This document shows positions 37,832 through 48,477 of a DNA stretch of 64,000 nucleotides, one piece after another. The first letter of the stretch is position 1. Each line of letters begins with the position of its first letter. This DNA is from an uncultured Clostridia bacterium (GTDB lineage: Bacteria > Bacillota > Clostridia > UBA1381). Made by a program: the position numbers and the translations under genes. Location of the stretch: contig CANQQZ010000004.1 of the NCBI GenBank assembly GCA_947626135.1, forward strand, positions 62,001 through 126,000, in the 5' to 3' direction. The notes beneath the pieces were generated by a model, which was not told where the DNA came from, did no database searches, and saw only the letters and a list, made by a program, of their open reading frames with translations.

Positions 37832-38431
37832 TTATTTATAGAACGGCACCGACGAATAAAGCACATTTTTTGCCGTATCGTCAGCCAGTCTGCTCTCCAT
37901 GAATCCCGAGGAGCTGTACTCATATCGTTTCAGGGACAGCCCAGAGCCGTTTGTTACTATAAGCGCCACGCTTTTGCCGTGCTTTTCGTTCTCCATAACC
38001 TCCGCGTAAACGCAGCCGTTGCTTACATAGCTGTTCATAAGCGTATAATAGCCTCCCTGACCGTCCGCGATCTCGGCGATCCAGCTTTGACCGTCGTCCC
38101 ACATGAACCCGTCGTCCGACATTTCGGCTGACGTGTATATCGTCAGCGTATCGGGCTGCGAATCGCCGGTTAAATCGGTTTCATATTCGCCCGCCTTCGT
38201 CCACGCGCCCTCCGCCGCCGCGCTTACATCCGAGCGCGTCACATACGTTATCGAATCAGCCGGATCTGCTGCCGGCTCATTTTCGGGCGGGGCGGGCTTC
38301 ATTGACGTTTCCTCGCGCGGTATAGCCGCCGTGATATCGTCATTCGACTGCTTTCCTATATAATATCCTCCCGCGCCGAATACAGCCGCCGCGAGAGCGC
38401 ATAATACAATAGTCAGTATTGTCCTTTTCAA
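37832..38431 (-). CDS. Membrane-anchored hypothetical protein
   Basis: N-terminal TM; ETDLTGDSQPDTLTIYTS resembles FG-GAP/VCBS-like D-rich segment; overlaps start with yigZ stop (ATGA-type coupling). Confidence 0.65.
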   Translation of the reverse strand: MKRTILTIVLCALAAAVFGAGGYYIGKQSNDDITAAIPREETSMKPAPPENEPAADPADSITYVTRSDVSAAAEGAWTKAGEYETDLTGDSQPDTLTIYTSAEMSDDGFMWDDGQSWIAEIADGQGGYYTLMNSYVSNGCVYAEVMENEKHGKSVALIVTNGSGLSLKRYEYSSSGFMESRLADDTAKNVLYSSVPFYK

Positions 38432-39069
38432 TTCTCATCCTCCTTGTCCACGTATTTCCTTCCGGCTGCCGTGCATACCGCCGTTCCGTTCGTCAGGTCG
38501 GCGAGCGCGGCGATAAGCGCGGCGGTCGTATGTACGGGCGAGCATATTTTAATCGCAACGTCCTCGCCGTAAACCGTATCCTCCAATATATATCCGTCCG
38601 TCATAAGCTTATGCTGCACGCTTCCGAGCATGGAATAGCTCACGCGCGCGTCCACAATGTCGCATAGCCGGCGCGTGACAATCCCGGCAGCCTTTAACCC
38701 TTCGGACGCCGATGTGCCGTATGCGTGAACGAGTCCGCCGGTGCCCAGCAGCGTGCCGCCGAAATAACGCGTTACGACCACAATCACGTCTACCAGCCCC
38801 GACCTCCTTATCGTGTCGAGCACGGGCATACCCGCCGTGCCGGACGGTTCGCCGTCGTCGCTGTAGCGGAAAATATTATTTTCGTCTATAATATAGGCGT
38901 AAACGTTATGCCTCGCGTCCGGATATTCGGAACGGATCTTGTTCAGATATTCTATGGCGCTCCGCTCATCCGAAACGGGCATAACATGGGATATAAACCG
39001 CGATCTCCTGTCAATAAACACAGTCGAGCCTTCGTGCGAAACGGTTTTATATTCTTCCTTTACAGACAA
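38428..39069 (-). CDS. YigZ/IMPACT family protein
   Basis: SRFISHVMPVSDERSAIEYLNKIRSEYPDARHNVYAYII; FRYSDDGEPSGTAGMPVLDTI; VVVTRYFGGTLLGTGGLVHAYG. Confidence 0.95.
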   Translation of the reverse strand: MSVKEEYKTVSHEGSTVFIDRRSRFISHVMPVSDERSAIEYLNKIRSEYPDARHNVYAYIIDENNIFRYSDDGEPSGTAGMPVLDTIRRSGLVDVIVVVTRYFGGTLLGTGGLVHAYGTSASEGLKAAGIVTRRLCDIVDARVSYSMLGSVQHKLMTDGYILEDTVYGEDVAIKICSPVHTTAALIAALADLTNGTAVCTAAGRKYVDKEDEN

Positions 39070-40325
39070 TATATTCGTATCCTTTCATACATTTCGTTGT
39101 CCACCATAAGCTCCATTATGGTTCCTCCCGCGGCGTATTCCTCGCTCAGGACCTTCTGACCCTCGTGCAGCTCGTTTACGAGCGAACCCTCTCCGTAGGG
39201 TATCATAACGCGAACCCTCTGCTTTCTGCCGGGAGCCGTTTCGGAAATCGCCTTTATAAGACGATTCATATGCAGACCCGTTTTCGCGCTTATAAGCACG
39301 CTGTTGCCCGCGGCGCCTATAGACATGGCTCTGCTGTGGTCGGTGAGCTTATCTATCTTATTGTATACCGAAATCGTGCGCTTTCCCGAGGCTCCTATAT
39401 CACGCAGCACCGAATTGACCACCTTTATATGATTGTCCATTTCCTCGTCGGACGCGTCTATAACGTGTATAAGAAAATCCGCCACTACCGCCTCCTCGAG
39501 CGTCGATTTGAAAGCTTCTATTAAATGATGCGGCAGCTTGCGTATAAATCCTACGGTATCCACAAGCAGTATGCGGCGGTTATCCTCGAGCGTTATCGCC
39601 CGCGACGTCGGGTCGAGCGTGGCAAAAAGCTTGTCCTCCGCCGGAATGCCCGCATCGGTCAGCGCGTTTAGAAGCGTTGATTTTCCCGCGTTAGTATATC
39701 CGACAATCGCCGCTGTTATTACTCCGTCCTTCTTGCGGCGCCCCCGTATGAGAGAACGGTGCTTTTTCATTTCCTTTATTTCGTCCTCCAGAGCCGAAAT
39801 ACGCCGCCTTATATGCCGTCTGTCCGTTTCAAGCTGCGTTTCTCCGGGACCGCGCGTACCTATTCCGCCTCCGGTTCGGCTCATTTCCAGACCCGCGCCG
39901 CGCAGCCTCGGCAGTCTGTATTTGAGCTGCGCAAGCTCGACCTGCAATTTTCCTTCGCCGCTTTTGGCGCGCATCGCAAATATGTCGAGTATAAGCATGG
40001 AACGGTCCAGCACCTTGCAGCCGAGCTCGTCGGTGATATTCCTAAGCTGCACCGGCGAAAGCTCATCGTCAAAAACCACCGCGTCCGCTTCCGCTGACTG
40101 CACCAGCTCCGCAAGCTCAGCCAGCTTTCCCTCGCCCATATACGTGGCAGCCTCAATATCGGGTCTGTTCTGCACCAGAACGCCTATTATCTCTCCTCCG
40201 GCAGTCTTTACCAGCTCGTCCAGCTCGTCAATGGACTCGTCCGTCGTGTCGTTTATTTTATCCTGCCGCCCCGTATGGACGCCGGCTAAAATAAACCGCT
40301 CTTTTTTTTCTTCATTACTAAGCAT
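39060..40325 (-). CDS. hflX: GTPase HflX
   Basis: MGEGKLAELAELVQSAEADAVVFDDELSPVQLRNI; GPGETQLETDRR; VGYTNAGKSTLLNAL. Confidence 0.96.
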   Translation of the reverse strand: MLSNEEKKERFILAGVHTGRQDKINDTTDESIDELDELVKTAGGEIIGVLVQNRPDIEAATYMGEGKLAELAELVQSAEADAVVFDDELSPVQLRNITDELGCKVLDRSMLILDIFAMRAKSGEGKLQVELAQLKYRLPRLRGAGLEMSRTGGGIGTRGPGETQLETDRRHIRRRISALEDEIKEMKKHRSLIRGRRKKDGVITAAIVGYTNAGKSTLLNALTDAGIPAEDKLFATLDPTSRAITLEDNRRILLVDTVGFIRKLPHHLIEAFKSTLEEAVVADFLIHVIDASDEEMDNHIKVVNSVLRDIGASGKRTISVYNKIDKLTDHSRAMSIGAAGNSVLISAKTGLHMNRLIKAISETAPGRKQRVRVMIPYGEGSLVNELHEGQKVLSEEYAAGGTIMELMVDNEMYERIRIYCL

Positions 40326-40425
40326 TCACTCACCGCCCTCTTATAAATTTTAAATATATTATATCAGAAAAAAAACAAAACGTATAGTGTTATCGAAAAA
40401 AATTCAAAAATTTTTAAAAAAAATA

Positions 40426-40453
40426 TTGTAATTGTGAAATTATGTGGTATAAT
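40426..40453 (+). promoter_or_regulatory. Promoter for secG
   Basis: TTGTAA-16-TATAAT. Confidence 0.5.
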
Positions 40454-40498
40454 GGATAGGTATTTGATTGAATTTACACGCAAAGGGAGGGAAAATCC

Positions 40499-40744
40499 GT
40501 GACAATAACATTCGTTATACTCCATCTTATAGTGACGCTTGCCCTTATATTTATAGTCCTTGTTCAGGAGGGTAAGGATCCCGGAATGAGAGGCATCCAG
40601 GGAGCGTCGTCGGATATGGGCGATTCGTTCTTTAAGAGGTCGGGCGGAACAACGAAGGAAAAGCTTTATGCGAGAATGACAACAACTATGGCAATCTTGT
40701 TCCTTATAACAACGCTGACCCTGATAATACTGATATCTGTATGA
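40499..40744 (+). CDS. secG: Preprotein translocase subunit SecG (GTG start)
   Basis: VLVQEGKDPGMRGIQGASSDMGDSFFKRSGGTTKEKLYARMT flanked by two TMs. Confidence 0.92.
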   Translation: MTITFVILHLIVTLALIFIVLVQEGKDPGMRGIQGASSDMGDSFFKRSGGTTKEKLYARMTTTMAILFLITTLTLIILISV

Positions 40745-40750
40745 TTAGAG

Positions 40751-40784
40751 AATCCGCGGCGCCAATGCGCCGCGGATTTTTTTT
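40751..40784 (+). terminator. Terminator of secG
   Basis: AATCCGCGGCGC-caat-GCGCCGCGGATT-TTTTTT. Confidence 0.9.
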
Positions 40785-41208
40785 CGCCGCCTTGAAAATA
40801 CCGTTTTTTACGGCAAATGACATTCCTGGCGGAAAATTTCCCAAAAACGCTTTTTATTTTATATTTTTTCTGTTTTTTTTAAACAAAAAACCATAATTTC
40901 CGACCGGTGAATCAGTCCGCTTCATAAATTTATTACGGTTTTTAAATTACTTGTAATAATTTTTTAACATTTTTGGGCAAATACCCACAAACAAATCAAT
41001 ATATTGTCCTCATTTTAGTTAATTTGAACCACATATTGTAAATGTAAACTATTTTATGTAAATCGGAAATGTAAATAATTGCCATTTTGAGGCGTTTTTT
41101 CTTGTAATATTTCAGGAAATTTACGCTTATATTTCAGAAATATTTCAATTTGATAACGTTTTTTTGAAAAAAGTTTTAAGAATTATAATATTTTTGCAAT
41201 AAATGGGG

Positions 41209-41237
41209 TTGACACATTGAAAAAAGAGTGCTACAAT
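41209..41237 (+). promoter_or_regulatory. Near-consensus sigma-A promoter of SLH-NlpC/P60 gene
   Basis: TTGACA-17-TACAAT. Confidence 0.85.
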
Positions 41238-41321
41238 AGTGACGACATCGAAAAAGATGTAAAGCTTAGGAGTAAATAACAATAGGGTAAAAATCTTGAG
41301 AGAAAAGAAGGAGAGTTCATC

Positions 41322-42665
41322 TTGAAAAATATCGTAAAGAAGATTATCTTATCTGCTATGACAACCGCTTTATCAGTGACAGCGCTTTTATCTCCGGCTG
41401 CATTCGCCGCGGATATGAGCGGATGGGCAGTTTCGGAATATGAAGCAGCGACCAGTGCCGGACTTGTTTCATATTCGGTTGTATCAAACAATTTAAAAGA
41501 GAATATCACCCGTGAGGAATTTTGCGAGCTCGCGGTAAATCTTTATAAGAAGCTTACCAACGAGGAGCTTATCGAGCCGGTCGGCTCGCCGTTTACGGAT
41601 ACCGACAGCGTGGCTGTAGCGCAGGCGTATTGCTACGGACTGGTTTCCGGCACGAGTGAGAACACATTCACACCCAACAGACTTGTTACGCGCGAGGAAG
41701 CCGCAAAGATGCTTGTCAGCACCTTTACGGCGGCGGAAATACCCTTTAATCTTTCCGACGGCGAAACGGACGAGTATGTAATAGACGCCTTCAATGACAA
41801 GGACGAGGTTTCCCCTTGGGCAAAGGCATCCGTTATAACTATTCTTAATTATTCGCTCATGAACGGAATCAACGATTCGACCTTCGGCGCCCGCGAGGCG
41901 ACGACGCGCGAACAGGCTATCGCTTCCGTAAACCGCGCCTATAATACCTTTGGAAACGGTAATGTACATTTAGAGCTTCCCTCGATTTATCTGCCGGAGG
42001 ACGGCGCAAAAATCGAAGAGGGCGACTTCACGGTTTCGTGGAGCTCCGTATCGAGCACAGATGAATATCACGTAATTATCAAGGACGCGGACGCAAACGC
42101 CGTTTTCCTTGAGGATGTGTCGGGCAAATCTTCAATTACCGTCCCGGCGGGTTCGCTCAAGGTAAATCAGAGCTATACGCTTACGGTAGGCGCTATCATC
42201 AGCGACAGCGAGGTATACAGTCTTCCGGTGGCATTCACATACACATCGAAGGCTCCTCTCCCGAATAAGCAGTACATAGCCGAGCATCCCACGGCACAGG
42301 CGCTTCTTGATGAAGCCGCAAAGTATCTCGGCACTCCTTACGTATGGGGCGGCACGACCCCGTCGGGCTTCGACTGCTCCGGCTTTGTGCAGTATGTGTA
42401 TAACAAAATGGGCATATCCATTAACCGCGTAGCTGACGACCAGCTTCACGGAAAGGGCACATATATTTCCTCGATCAGTGATTTGGAGCCCGGAGATTTG
42501 GTATTCTTCGGAAGCGGAGATTATGCGAGCCACGTTGGTATGTATGTGGGCGACGGTCAGATGATCCATTCTCCGTCTACCGGCAAGTCCATAATGTATA
42601 CCGATATAGCCGATTCATCTTATTACACATCGAGATTTATCGGCGGAAAGAGAATTATTGAATAA
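41322..42665 (+). CDS. SLH-domain NlpC/P60 cell-wall hydrolase, TTG start
   Basis: Signal peptide; SLH-like ITREEFCELAVNLY, LVTREEAAKMLV; TPYVWGGTTPSGFDCSGFVQYVYNKMGI; GDLVFFGSGDYASHVGMYVGDGQMIHSPSTGKS. Confidence 0.93.
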   Translation: MKNIVKKIILSAMTTALSVTALLSPAAFAADMSGWAVSEYEAATSAGLVSYSVVSNNLKENITREEFCELAVNLYKKLTNEELIEPVGSPFTDTDSVAVAQAYCYGLVSGTSENTFTPNRLVTREEAAKMLVSTFTAAEIPFNLSDGETDEYVIDAFNDKDEVSPWAKASVITILNYSLMNGINDSTFGAREATTREQAIASVNRAYNTFGNGNVHLELPSIYLPEDGAKIEEGDFTVSWSSVSSTDEYHVIIKDADANAVFLEDVSGKSSITVPAGSLKVNQSYTLTVGAIISDSEVYSLPVAFTYTSKAPLPNKQYIAEHPTAQALLDEAAKYLGTPYVWGGTTPSGFDCSGFVQYVYNKMGISINRVADDQLHGKGTYISSISDLEPGDLVFFGSGDYASHVGMYVGDGQMIHSPSTGKSIMYTDIADSSYYTSRFIGGKRIIE

Positions 42666-42707
42666 TTAAACCGATTACATAGCATATAGGATAAAACAAC
42701 GGTAGGG

Positions 42708-42738
42708 CGGCTGTTCGCAAGCGGACAGCCGTTTTTAT
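42708..42738 (+). terminator. Terminator of NlpC/P60 gene
   Basis: CGGCTGT..ACAGCCG-TTTTTATTT. Confidence 0.75.
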
Positions 42739-42764
42739 TTCCTGAAAACTCCGGTCAGAACCGC

Positions 42765-42793
42765 TTGAAAAAAAGCTCGGATTATGTTAAAAT
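42765..42793 (+). promoter_or_regulatory. Promoter for AraC-family gene
   Basis: TTGAAA-17-TAAAAT. Confidence 0.6.
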
Positions 42794-42833
42794 GAACTAA
42801 AGGATATTATCGGCTGAGGGGAGGGTGCACCGC

Positions 42834-43658
42834 ATGGTCAGAACAGAGCTTGCTTCGGGCGATTTTTTTTACCGTGACGGGACAATCGGCAGCGATTTGA
42901 AAACCGACGGCGGCGAAGGCAAAATATTCCGCGCGTCGCAGGGTCATTTTAAATGCACCGTAGAAGGCAGCGAATATCTGCTTTCAGCCGGAGACGTTAT
43001 TTTCACCCTTCCGGACGAAAAAATCACAATCACGCCGGGCGGAGACGCCGTTTGCTCCGGGCAGCTTTTGGATATAAGCCGCGAATGCGTTGAGCGGTTC
43101 GTTCTCGAAAACGGCGAGCCGCCGGTAAAGCCCGCCGGCGAACGGAATTATATTCCTCTCATCATAGCGGACAAATACTGCTTCGGTCTGATATTCTCAC
43201 AGCTGCACGAATATGTTCGCTCCGGCAAAAACGAGGCTCCGAAAATGCTGAAGCTTTATTCGGACATACTCATGCTGAAAATACGTGAAATACTCAGATA
43301 TGAATATTTCTCGGGAGAGCTGAGCGTAAAAAAGAACATAAAAAAAATAACCGACTACATAAACGAGCATATCGCGTCCGCGATAAATCTTGACAGTATC
43401 GCCAGCTACCTGTATCTTGACAAATCATATGTGTGCAGACTTTTCAAGCGTGAAACGGGAATGACTATAAACACATATATAAACATGTCACGCGTTTCGA
43501 TAGCAAAGCGGCTCATAGCCTCCGGCGTGCCGCCGCGCGCCGTATGCGGGCGCTGCGGCTATAACGATTATTCCACTTTTTACAGAGCGTTCCGCCGGCA
43601 TACGGGCATGAGCCCCGAGGAATACAGGCTCGGACGCGCGGAGCATGAAGGAGAGTAA
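42834..43658 (+). CDS. AraC-family transcriptional regulator with cupin-like sensor
   Basis: C-terminal double HTH ITDYINEHIASAINLDSIASYLYLDKSYVCRLFKRETGMTINTYINMSRVSIAKRLIA...GYNDYSTFYRAFRRHTGMSPEEYR. Confidence 0.93.
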   Translation: MVRTELASGDFFYRDGTIGSDLKTDGGEGKIFRASQGHFKCTVEGSEYLLSAGDVIFTLPDEKITITPGGDAVCSGQLLDISRECVERFVLENGEPPVKPAGERNYIPLIIADKYCFGLIFSQLHEYVRSGKNEAPKMLKLYSDILMLKIREILRYEYFSGELSVKKNIKKITDYINEHIASAINLDSIASYLYLDKSYVCRLFKRETGMTINTYINMSRVSIAKRLIASGVPPRAVCGRCGYNDYSTFYRAFRRHTGMSPEEYRLGRAEHEGE

Positions 43659-43662
43659 TGAT

Positions 43663-43878
43663 ATGATATATTCCGAAAATATTGAAAAGCGCTGCGGTCT
43701 GTGCCGATTCTCCCGCACGGAGAACGACAGCAGCTGCTTTTGCGAAAAAGAAAAAAAGAGCCTGCCGCTTTCGCGGGAGGCATGCAAAAAATTCTCGTAT
43801 GACATCCTGAAAAAACCCGTGCGGCGCCGCAAACGCTTTTCCACGTCTCTTACTCCCGAGGATTTCCGTCTTGAATAA
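43663..43878 (+). CDS. Small Cys-rich protein
   Basis: MIYSENIEKRCGLCRFSRTENDSSCFCEKEKKSLPLSREACKKFSYDILKK; CxxC plus CxC; GGAGAG upstream. Confidence 0.55.
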   Translation: MIYSENIEKRCGLCRFSRTENDSSCFCEKEKKSLPLSREACKKFSYDILKKPVRRRKRFSTSLTPEDFRLE

Positions 43879-44134
43879 GCAATTCGCGCCCATTTTCCGG
43901 CTCGCGCCCGTGCATAACCATGCTGATCGTCACGTCAAGCGCCGCAGACAGCTCGGCGAGCCTTTGTATATTCGGCACCGTTAAATCGTTTTCGTAATTT
44001 CTTATGGTTGTCGGCGTTACGCCTATAATCTTCGCGAGTTCCTTCTTTGTCATGTTTTTACGGCATCTGTACATCCTCAGACGCTCGCCCATTGACTGAG
44101 GATTTGTTGCCAGTATCACTATTTTTCTCCCCAT
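43850..44134 (-). CDS. XRE-family HTH regulator (start uncertain)
   Basis: MGERLRMYRCRKNMTKKELAKIIGVTPTTIRNYENDLTVPNIQRLAELSAALDV. Confidence 0.85.
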   Translation of the reverse strand: MGRKIVILATNPQSMGERLRMYRCRKNMTKKELAKIIGVTPTTIRNYENDLTVPNIQRLAELSAALDVTISMVMHGREPENGRELLIQDGNPRE

Positions 44135-44144
44135 CCCCTGAAAT

Positions 44145-44996
44145 TCATTTTGTTTTATTGTATAGTCCGTCCGATAATGCGGCAAACTCCGCCAACGAAA
44201 GAGTCTCGCCTCTGCGGGAAAGGTCTATTTCCGCCTCGTCTCCTATTTCTCTCAGCTCGTCCTTCGGTATCCCGAAAAAGGAGCAAAGGCAGTTTAACAG
44301 CGTTTTGCGGCGCTGCGAAAACGCGGCGCGGACCGTTTTGAAAAACAAACCCTCGTCCGAAACGCTCACCGACGGTTCCTCAAGCATTTTAAGCCGCACA
44401 ACGGCACTGTCAACCTTCGGCGGCGGCACAAACAGAGACGCGGGCGCCTTCGCAATTACCTCCGGCTCGGAAAAATAACCGCACAGCACGGAAATCGCCC
44501 CGTAGTCCTTTGAGCCGGGCTTCGCGCACAGCCTGTCCGCGACCTCCCTTTGAACCATAACGACTATGTTCTCCAACGGCAGCCTCTCCTCCAACAGCCG
44601 CGCGATCACCGGCGTCGTTATATAATACGGCAGATTAGCCGCGACGCTCACGCGCATATCACAAAACTCCGAACGTATAAGCTCCGGCAAGTCGATTTTT
44701 AATATATCGCCTTGAATAAGCGTAACGTTATCGAGTCCGGACAGCGTAAATCCGAGCACATCAATAAGGCGCTCGTCTATTTCAATCGCCGCAACCTTCT
44801 CCGCGCGCGCCGCCAGCCGCTGCGTCAGCGCGCCGAAACCCGGACCTATTTCTATAATCCCCTCCGACTCGGCAGCATCGGCAATCCTTTCGAGAATTTC
44901 ACTTGAGGTCAGAAAATTCTGCCCCAGCCCCTTTTTGAAAGTAAACCCAAACCGATTTTGTATTTCCTTTACAGCCTTCGCGGACGTGAGCTCCAT
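44145..44996 (-). CDS. rsmA: 16S rRNA dimethyladenosine transferase
   Basis: FKKGLGQNFLTSSEILERIADAA; IIEIGPGFGALTQRLA; VAANLPYYITTPVI. Confidence 0.96.
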   Translation of the reverse strand: MELTSAKAVKEIQNRFGFTFKKGLGQNFLTSSEILERIADAAESEGIIEIGPGFGALTQRLAARAEKVAAIEIDERLIDVLGFTLSGLDNVTLIQGDILKIDLPELIRSEFCDMRVSVAANLPYYITTPVIARLLEERLPLENIVVMVQREVADRLCAKPGSKDYGAISVLCGYFSEPEVIAKAPASLFVPPPKVDSAVVRLKMLEEPSVSVSDEGLFFKTVRAAFSQRRKTLLNCLCSFFGIPKDELREIGDEAEIDLSRRGETLSLAEFAALSDGLYNKTK

Positions 44997-45053
44997 TATA
45001 TTCCCCTCCGTAAAATATGATATTTACGATTATACCATTTACGCGCCGTTTTT

Positions 45054-45293
45054 TCAAGCGCCGCCGCCGTTTTTCCCATACGGCTTCCTCTCGTCGGTCC
45101 TACCGAGAATATAATCCACGCTTGTGCCGTAAAAATCCGCCAGCTTACATAAAATGGGTACGGGTATATTCAAATTCCCCAATTCATAATCAGAATACGT
45201 AGTCTGATGTATATTCAAAAGCTGCGCAAGCCGCTTCTGGCTTAAATCCGCATCCTCGCGCAAATCCCTTATACGACACGTCATATCCATCAC
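45054..45293 (-). CDS. XRE-family HTH regulator
   Basis: IRDLREDADLSQKRLAQLLNIHQTTYSDYELGNLNIPVPILCKLADFYGTSVDYILGRTD. Confidence 0.92.
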   Translation of the reverse strand: MMDMTCRIRDLREDADLSQKRLAQLLNIHQTTYSDYELGNLNIPVPILCKLADFYGTSVDYILGRTDERKPYGKNGGGA

Positions 45294-45378
45294 CGATAAG
45301 ATATTAACATAAGGGAATATCCCTTACATATTTTTAAGGCATATTCCCTTAACATCCACGCCGCAGCAATAACTGCCG

Positions 45379-46659
<1,281 letters not shown>

Positions 46660-46745
46660 TCACAAAAGAATCATACGGTTATTTTGTCTTAATACGCGCA
46701 TTTTATTCCGTCGGCGCCTTCCTGAAATTACCGATGCTCAAACGA

Positions 46746-46774
46746 TTGCAAAATCAGTGTAAATATGGTACAAT
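46746..46774 (+). promoter_or_regulatory. Promoter for transglycosylase gene
   Basis: TTGCAA-17-TACAAT. Confidence 0.65.
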
Positions 46775-46806
46775 AGCTTATATTACATAAGCAAAGGAGG
46801 CTCATA

Positions 46807-47802
46807 ATGACAGCAAAAGCGAAAATCGCCGCCGTGCTTTCAGCCGCCGTTATCTCTCTTTCTCCCGCCGCCGCATACGCGTCGGGCACAATACCCGACC
46901 ATAACGGCACGAGCATGGACGGTATTGAGATAGGAACGGCGCAGCTCAGCAAGGACGTTAAATCGTATTCTGAGCTGTTCAGGGAATCGGGCGATAGATA
47001 CGGCGTCGACCCTAATCTTCTCGCCGCCATATGTATGCAGGAATCATCGGGCAGAAACCTGTCATACCGCGAGGACGGCTCGGAATATCCCGCATGGGGA
47101 ATAATGCAGATTGAAAACAGCAACGAAAAATTATTTGCCGAATTCGGTCTGGAGACCACCGGCACGGAATGGACGCTCGGCGACAGGCTCGACCCCCAAA
47201 AAAGCGTGGCATTCGCGGCGCATATAATTTCAAAGGCGCTTATCCGCTATGACTGCGATTATATGAAAATGGTCCAGTCATATAATTTCGGGGAAACCGT
47301 TCTTGACAAAATAATAGCGGCTGTCGGCGATAAATGGCTCGATGAGCGCAAAAACGCGAAAAATTATGTTCAGAACTGGCCCTATGACAGCTACGGCGAC
47401 GCGCTTTACATTGAGCATGTGATGCGCTATTATCATAATGATATTGACTACATAGGAGCTAAAGTGCGCGTAGGCGGCAGGCTGGTAGATTTTAACGACC
47501 AGTTCCCGATAATCGAGAACGGGCGGACGCTTATCCCCATACGCGCCGTATCCGAAATACTCGGAGCGGATGTCGATTGGGACACCGGCGCGCAGGAGGC
47601 GCTGATAAGCCTGAACGGAACCGAAATCGTAATCCCGCTCGGCTCGCATGAGGCGTACATAGACGGAGAGGCGTATGCGCTTGACGTGCCCGCGAAGCTT
47701 GTCAACGACCGCACGCTCGTACCGTTCCGATTCGTCGCCGAGGCGTTCGATACGGAGGTTGAATGGGACGGCGGCACGCGTACAGTATTGATTGAAAAAT
47801 AA
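46807..47802 (+). CDS. Secreted lytic transglycosylase (SLT) fused to copper-amine-oxidase-like N-terminal domain
   Basis: GVDPNLLAAICMQESSGRNLSY..GIMQIE; VRVGGRLVDFNDQFPIIENGRTLIPIRAVSEILGADVDWD...VNDRTLVPFRFVAEAFDTEVEWDG. Confidence 0.88.
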   Translation: MTAKAKIAAVLSAAVISLSPAAAYASGTIPDHNGTSMDGIEIGTAQLSKDVKSYSELFRESGDRYGVDPNLLAAICMQESSGRNLSYREDGSEYPAWGIMQIENSNEKLFAEFGLETTGTEWTLGDRLDPQKSVAFAAHIISKALIRYDCDYMKMVQSYNFGETVLDKIIAAVGDKWLDERKNAKNYVQNWPYDSYGDALYIEHVMRYYHNDIDYIGAKVRVGGRLVDFNDQFPIIENGRTLIPIRAVSEILGADVDWDTGAQEALISLNGTEIVIPLGSHEAYIDGEAYALDVPAKLVNDRTLVPFRFVAEAFDTEVEWDGGTRTVLIEK

Positions 47803-47833
47803 ACGGCGGAAATATCCATCGGCGGAAAAACCC

Positions 47834-47868
47834 AAAAAACGCTGTTGTGTCAAACAACAGCGTTTTTT
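47834..47868. terminator. Bidirectional terminator
   Basis: AAAAAACGCTGTTG-tgtcaa-ACAACAGCGTTTTTT. Confidence 0.9.
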
Positions 47869-48013
47869 CGTTTCTCATTTATGATATTCATAAGCATATC
47901 TGCTTACAATATTCCGCACACGGCCATGACCGGTCCGGGATCCGGGAAATATCTTATGCCCGTTTTTTGCTCATTCTGTCGCTCCGTTGTCGGCAGCGCC
48001 GATAATTATGTAA

Positions 48014-48454
48014 TTATTTATTCTGCTTTTCAAGCAAATCGCGTATCTGGGCTAACAGCTCCTCCTGAGTCGGACCTGCCGGCGCCTCCTCAACCGGCTC
48101 CTCTTTCTTTGCCATCTTATCCTTCATCGTGTTAATACCCTTAACAACGCAGAAGATTACAAATGAAATAAGCAGGAAATTGATAACCGCGCCGATGAAC
48201 GAGCCTATGGCGATAGTTGTCCCGGGGATAACCATTTCCTCGATGCTCGCCGCCTCCTTCATAACGTCCGTGCCGCTTACGGCTGCGGAGCCCTTGGATA
48301 TAAGCCCGCCTAAAAACGCGATAAACGGATTTATGATATCGTCAACAAGCGAATTTACAATCGCCGTAAACGCGCCGCCGACAACAACGCCGACAGCCAT
48401 ATCCATCGCGTTTCCCTTTGCGATAAATTCCTTAAATTCGTCAATAATTTTCAT
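48014..48454 (-). CDS. mscL: Large-conductance mechanosensitive channel
   Basis: EFKEFIAKGNAMDMAVGVVVGGAFTAIVNSLVDDIINPFIAFLGG. Confidence 0.97.
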   Translation of the reverse strand: MKIIDEFKEFIAKGNAMDMAVGVVVGGAFTAIVNSLVDDIINPFIAFLGGLISKGSAAVSGTDVMKEAASIEEMVIPGTTIAIGSFIGAVINFLLISFVIFCVVKGINTMKDKMAKKEEPVEEAPAGPTQEELLAQIRDLLEKQNK

Positions 48455-48477
48455 TATTTTTTACCCCCCTTAGTTTT

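Noticed and set aside
39538-40353. 271-aa plus-strand Ser/Pro-rich ORF opposite hflX
   Set aside because: Shadow frame; HflX reading is unambiguous.
41238-41321. c-di-AMP (ydaO) riboswitch upstream of the NlpC/P60 gene
   Set aside because: Leader from the predicted start is only ~80 nt and lacks recognisable ydaO conserved segments.
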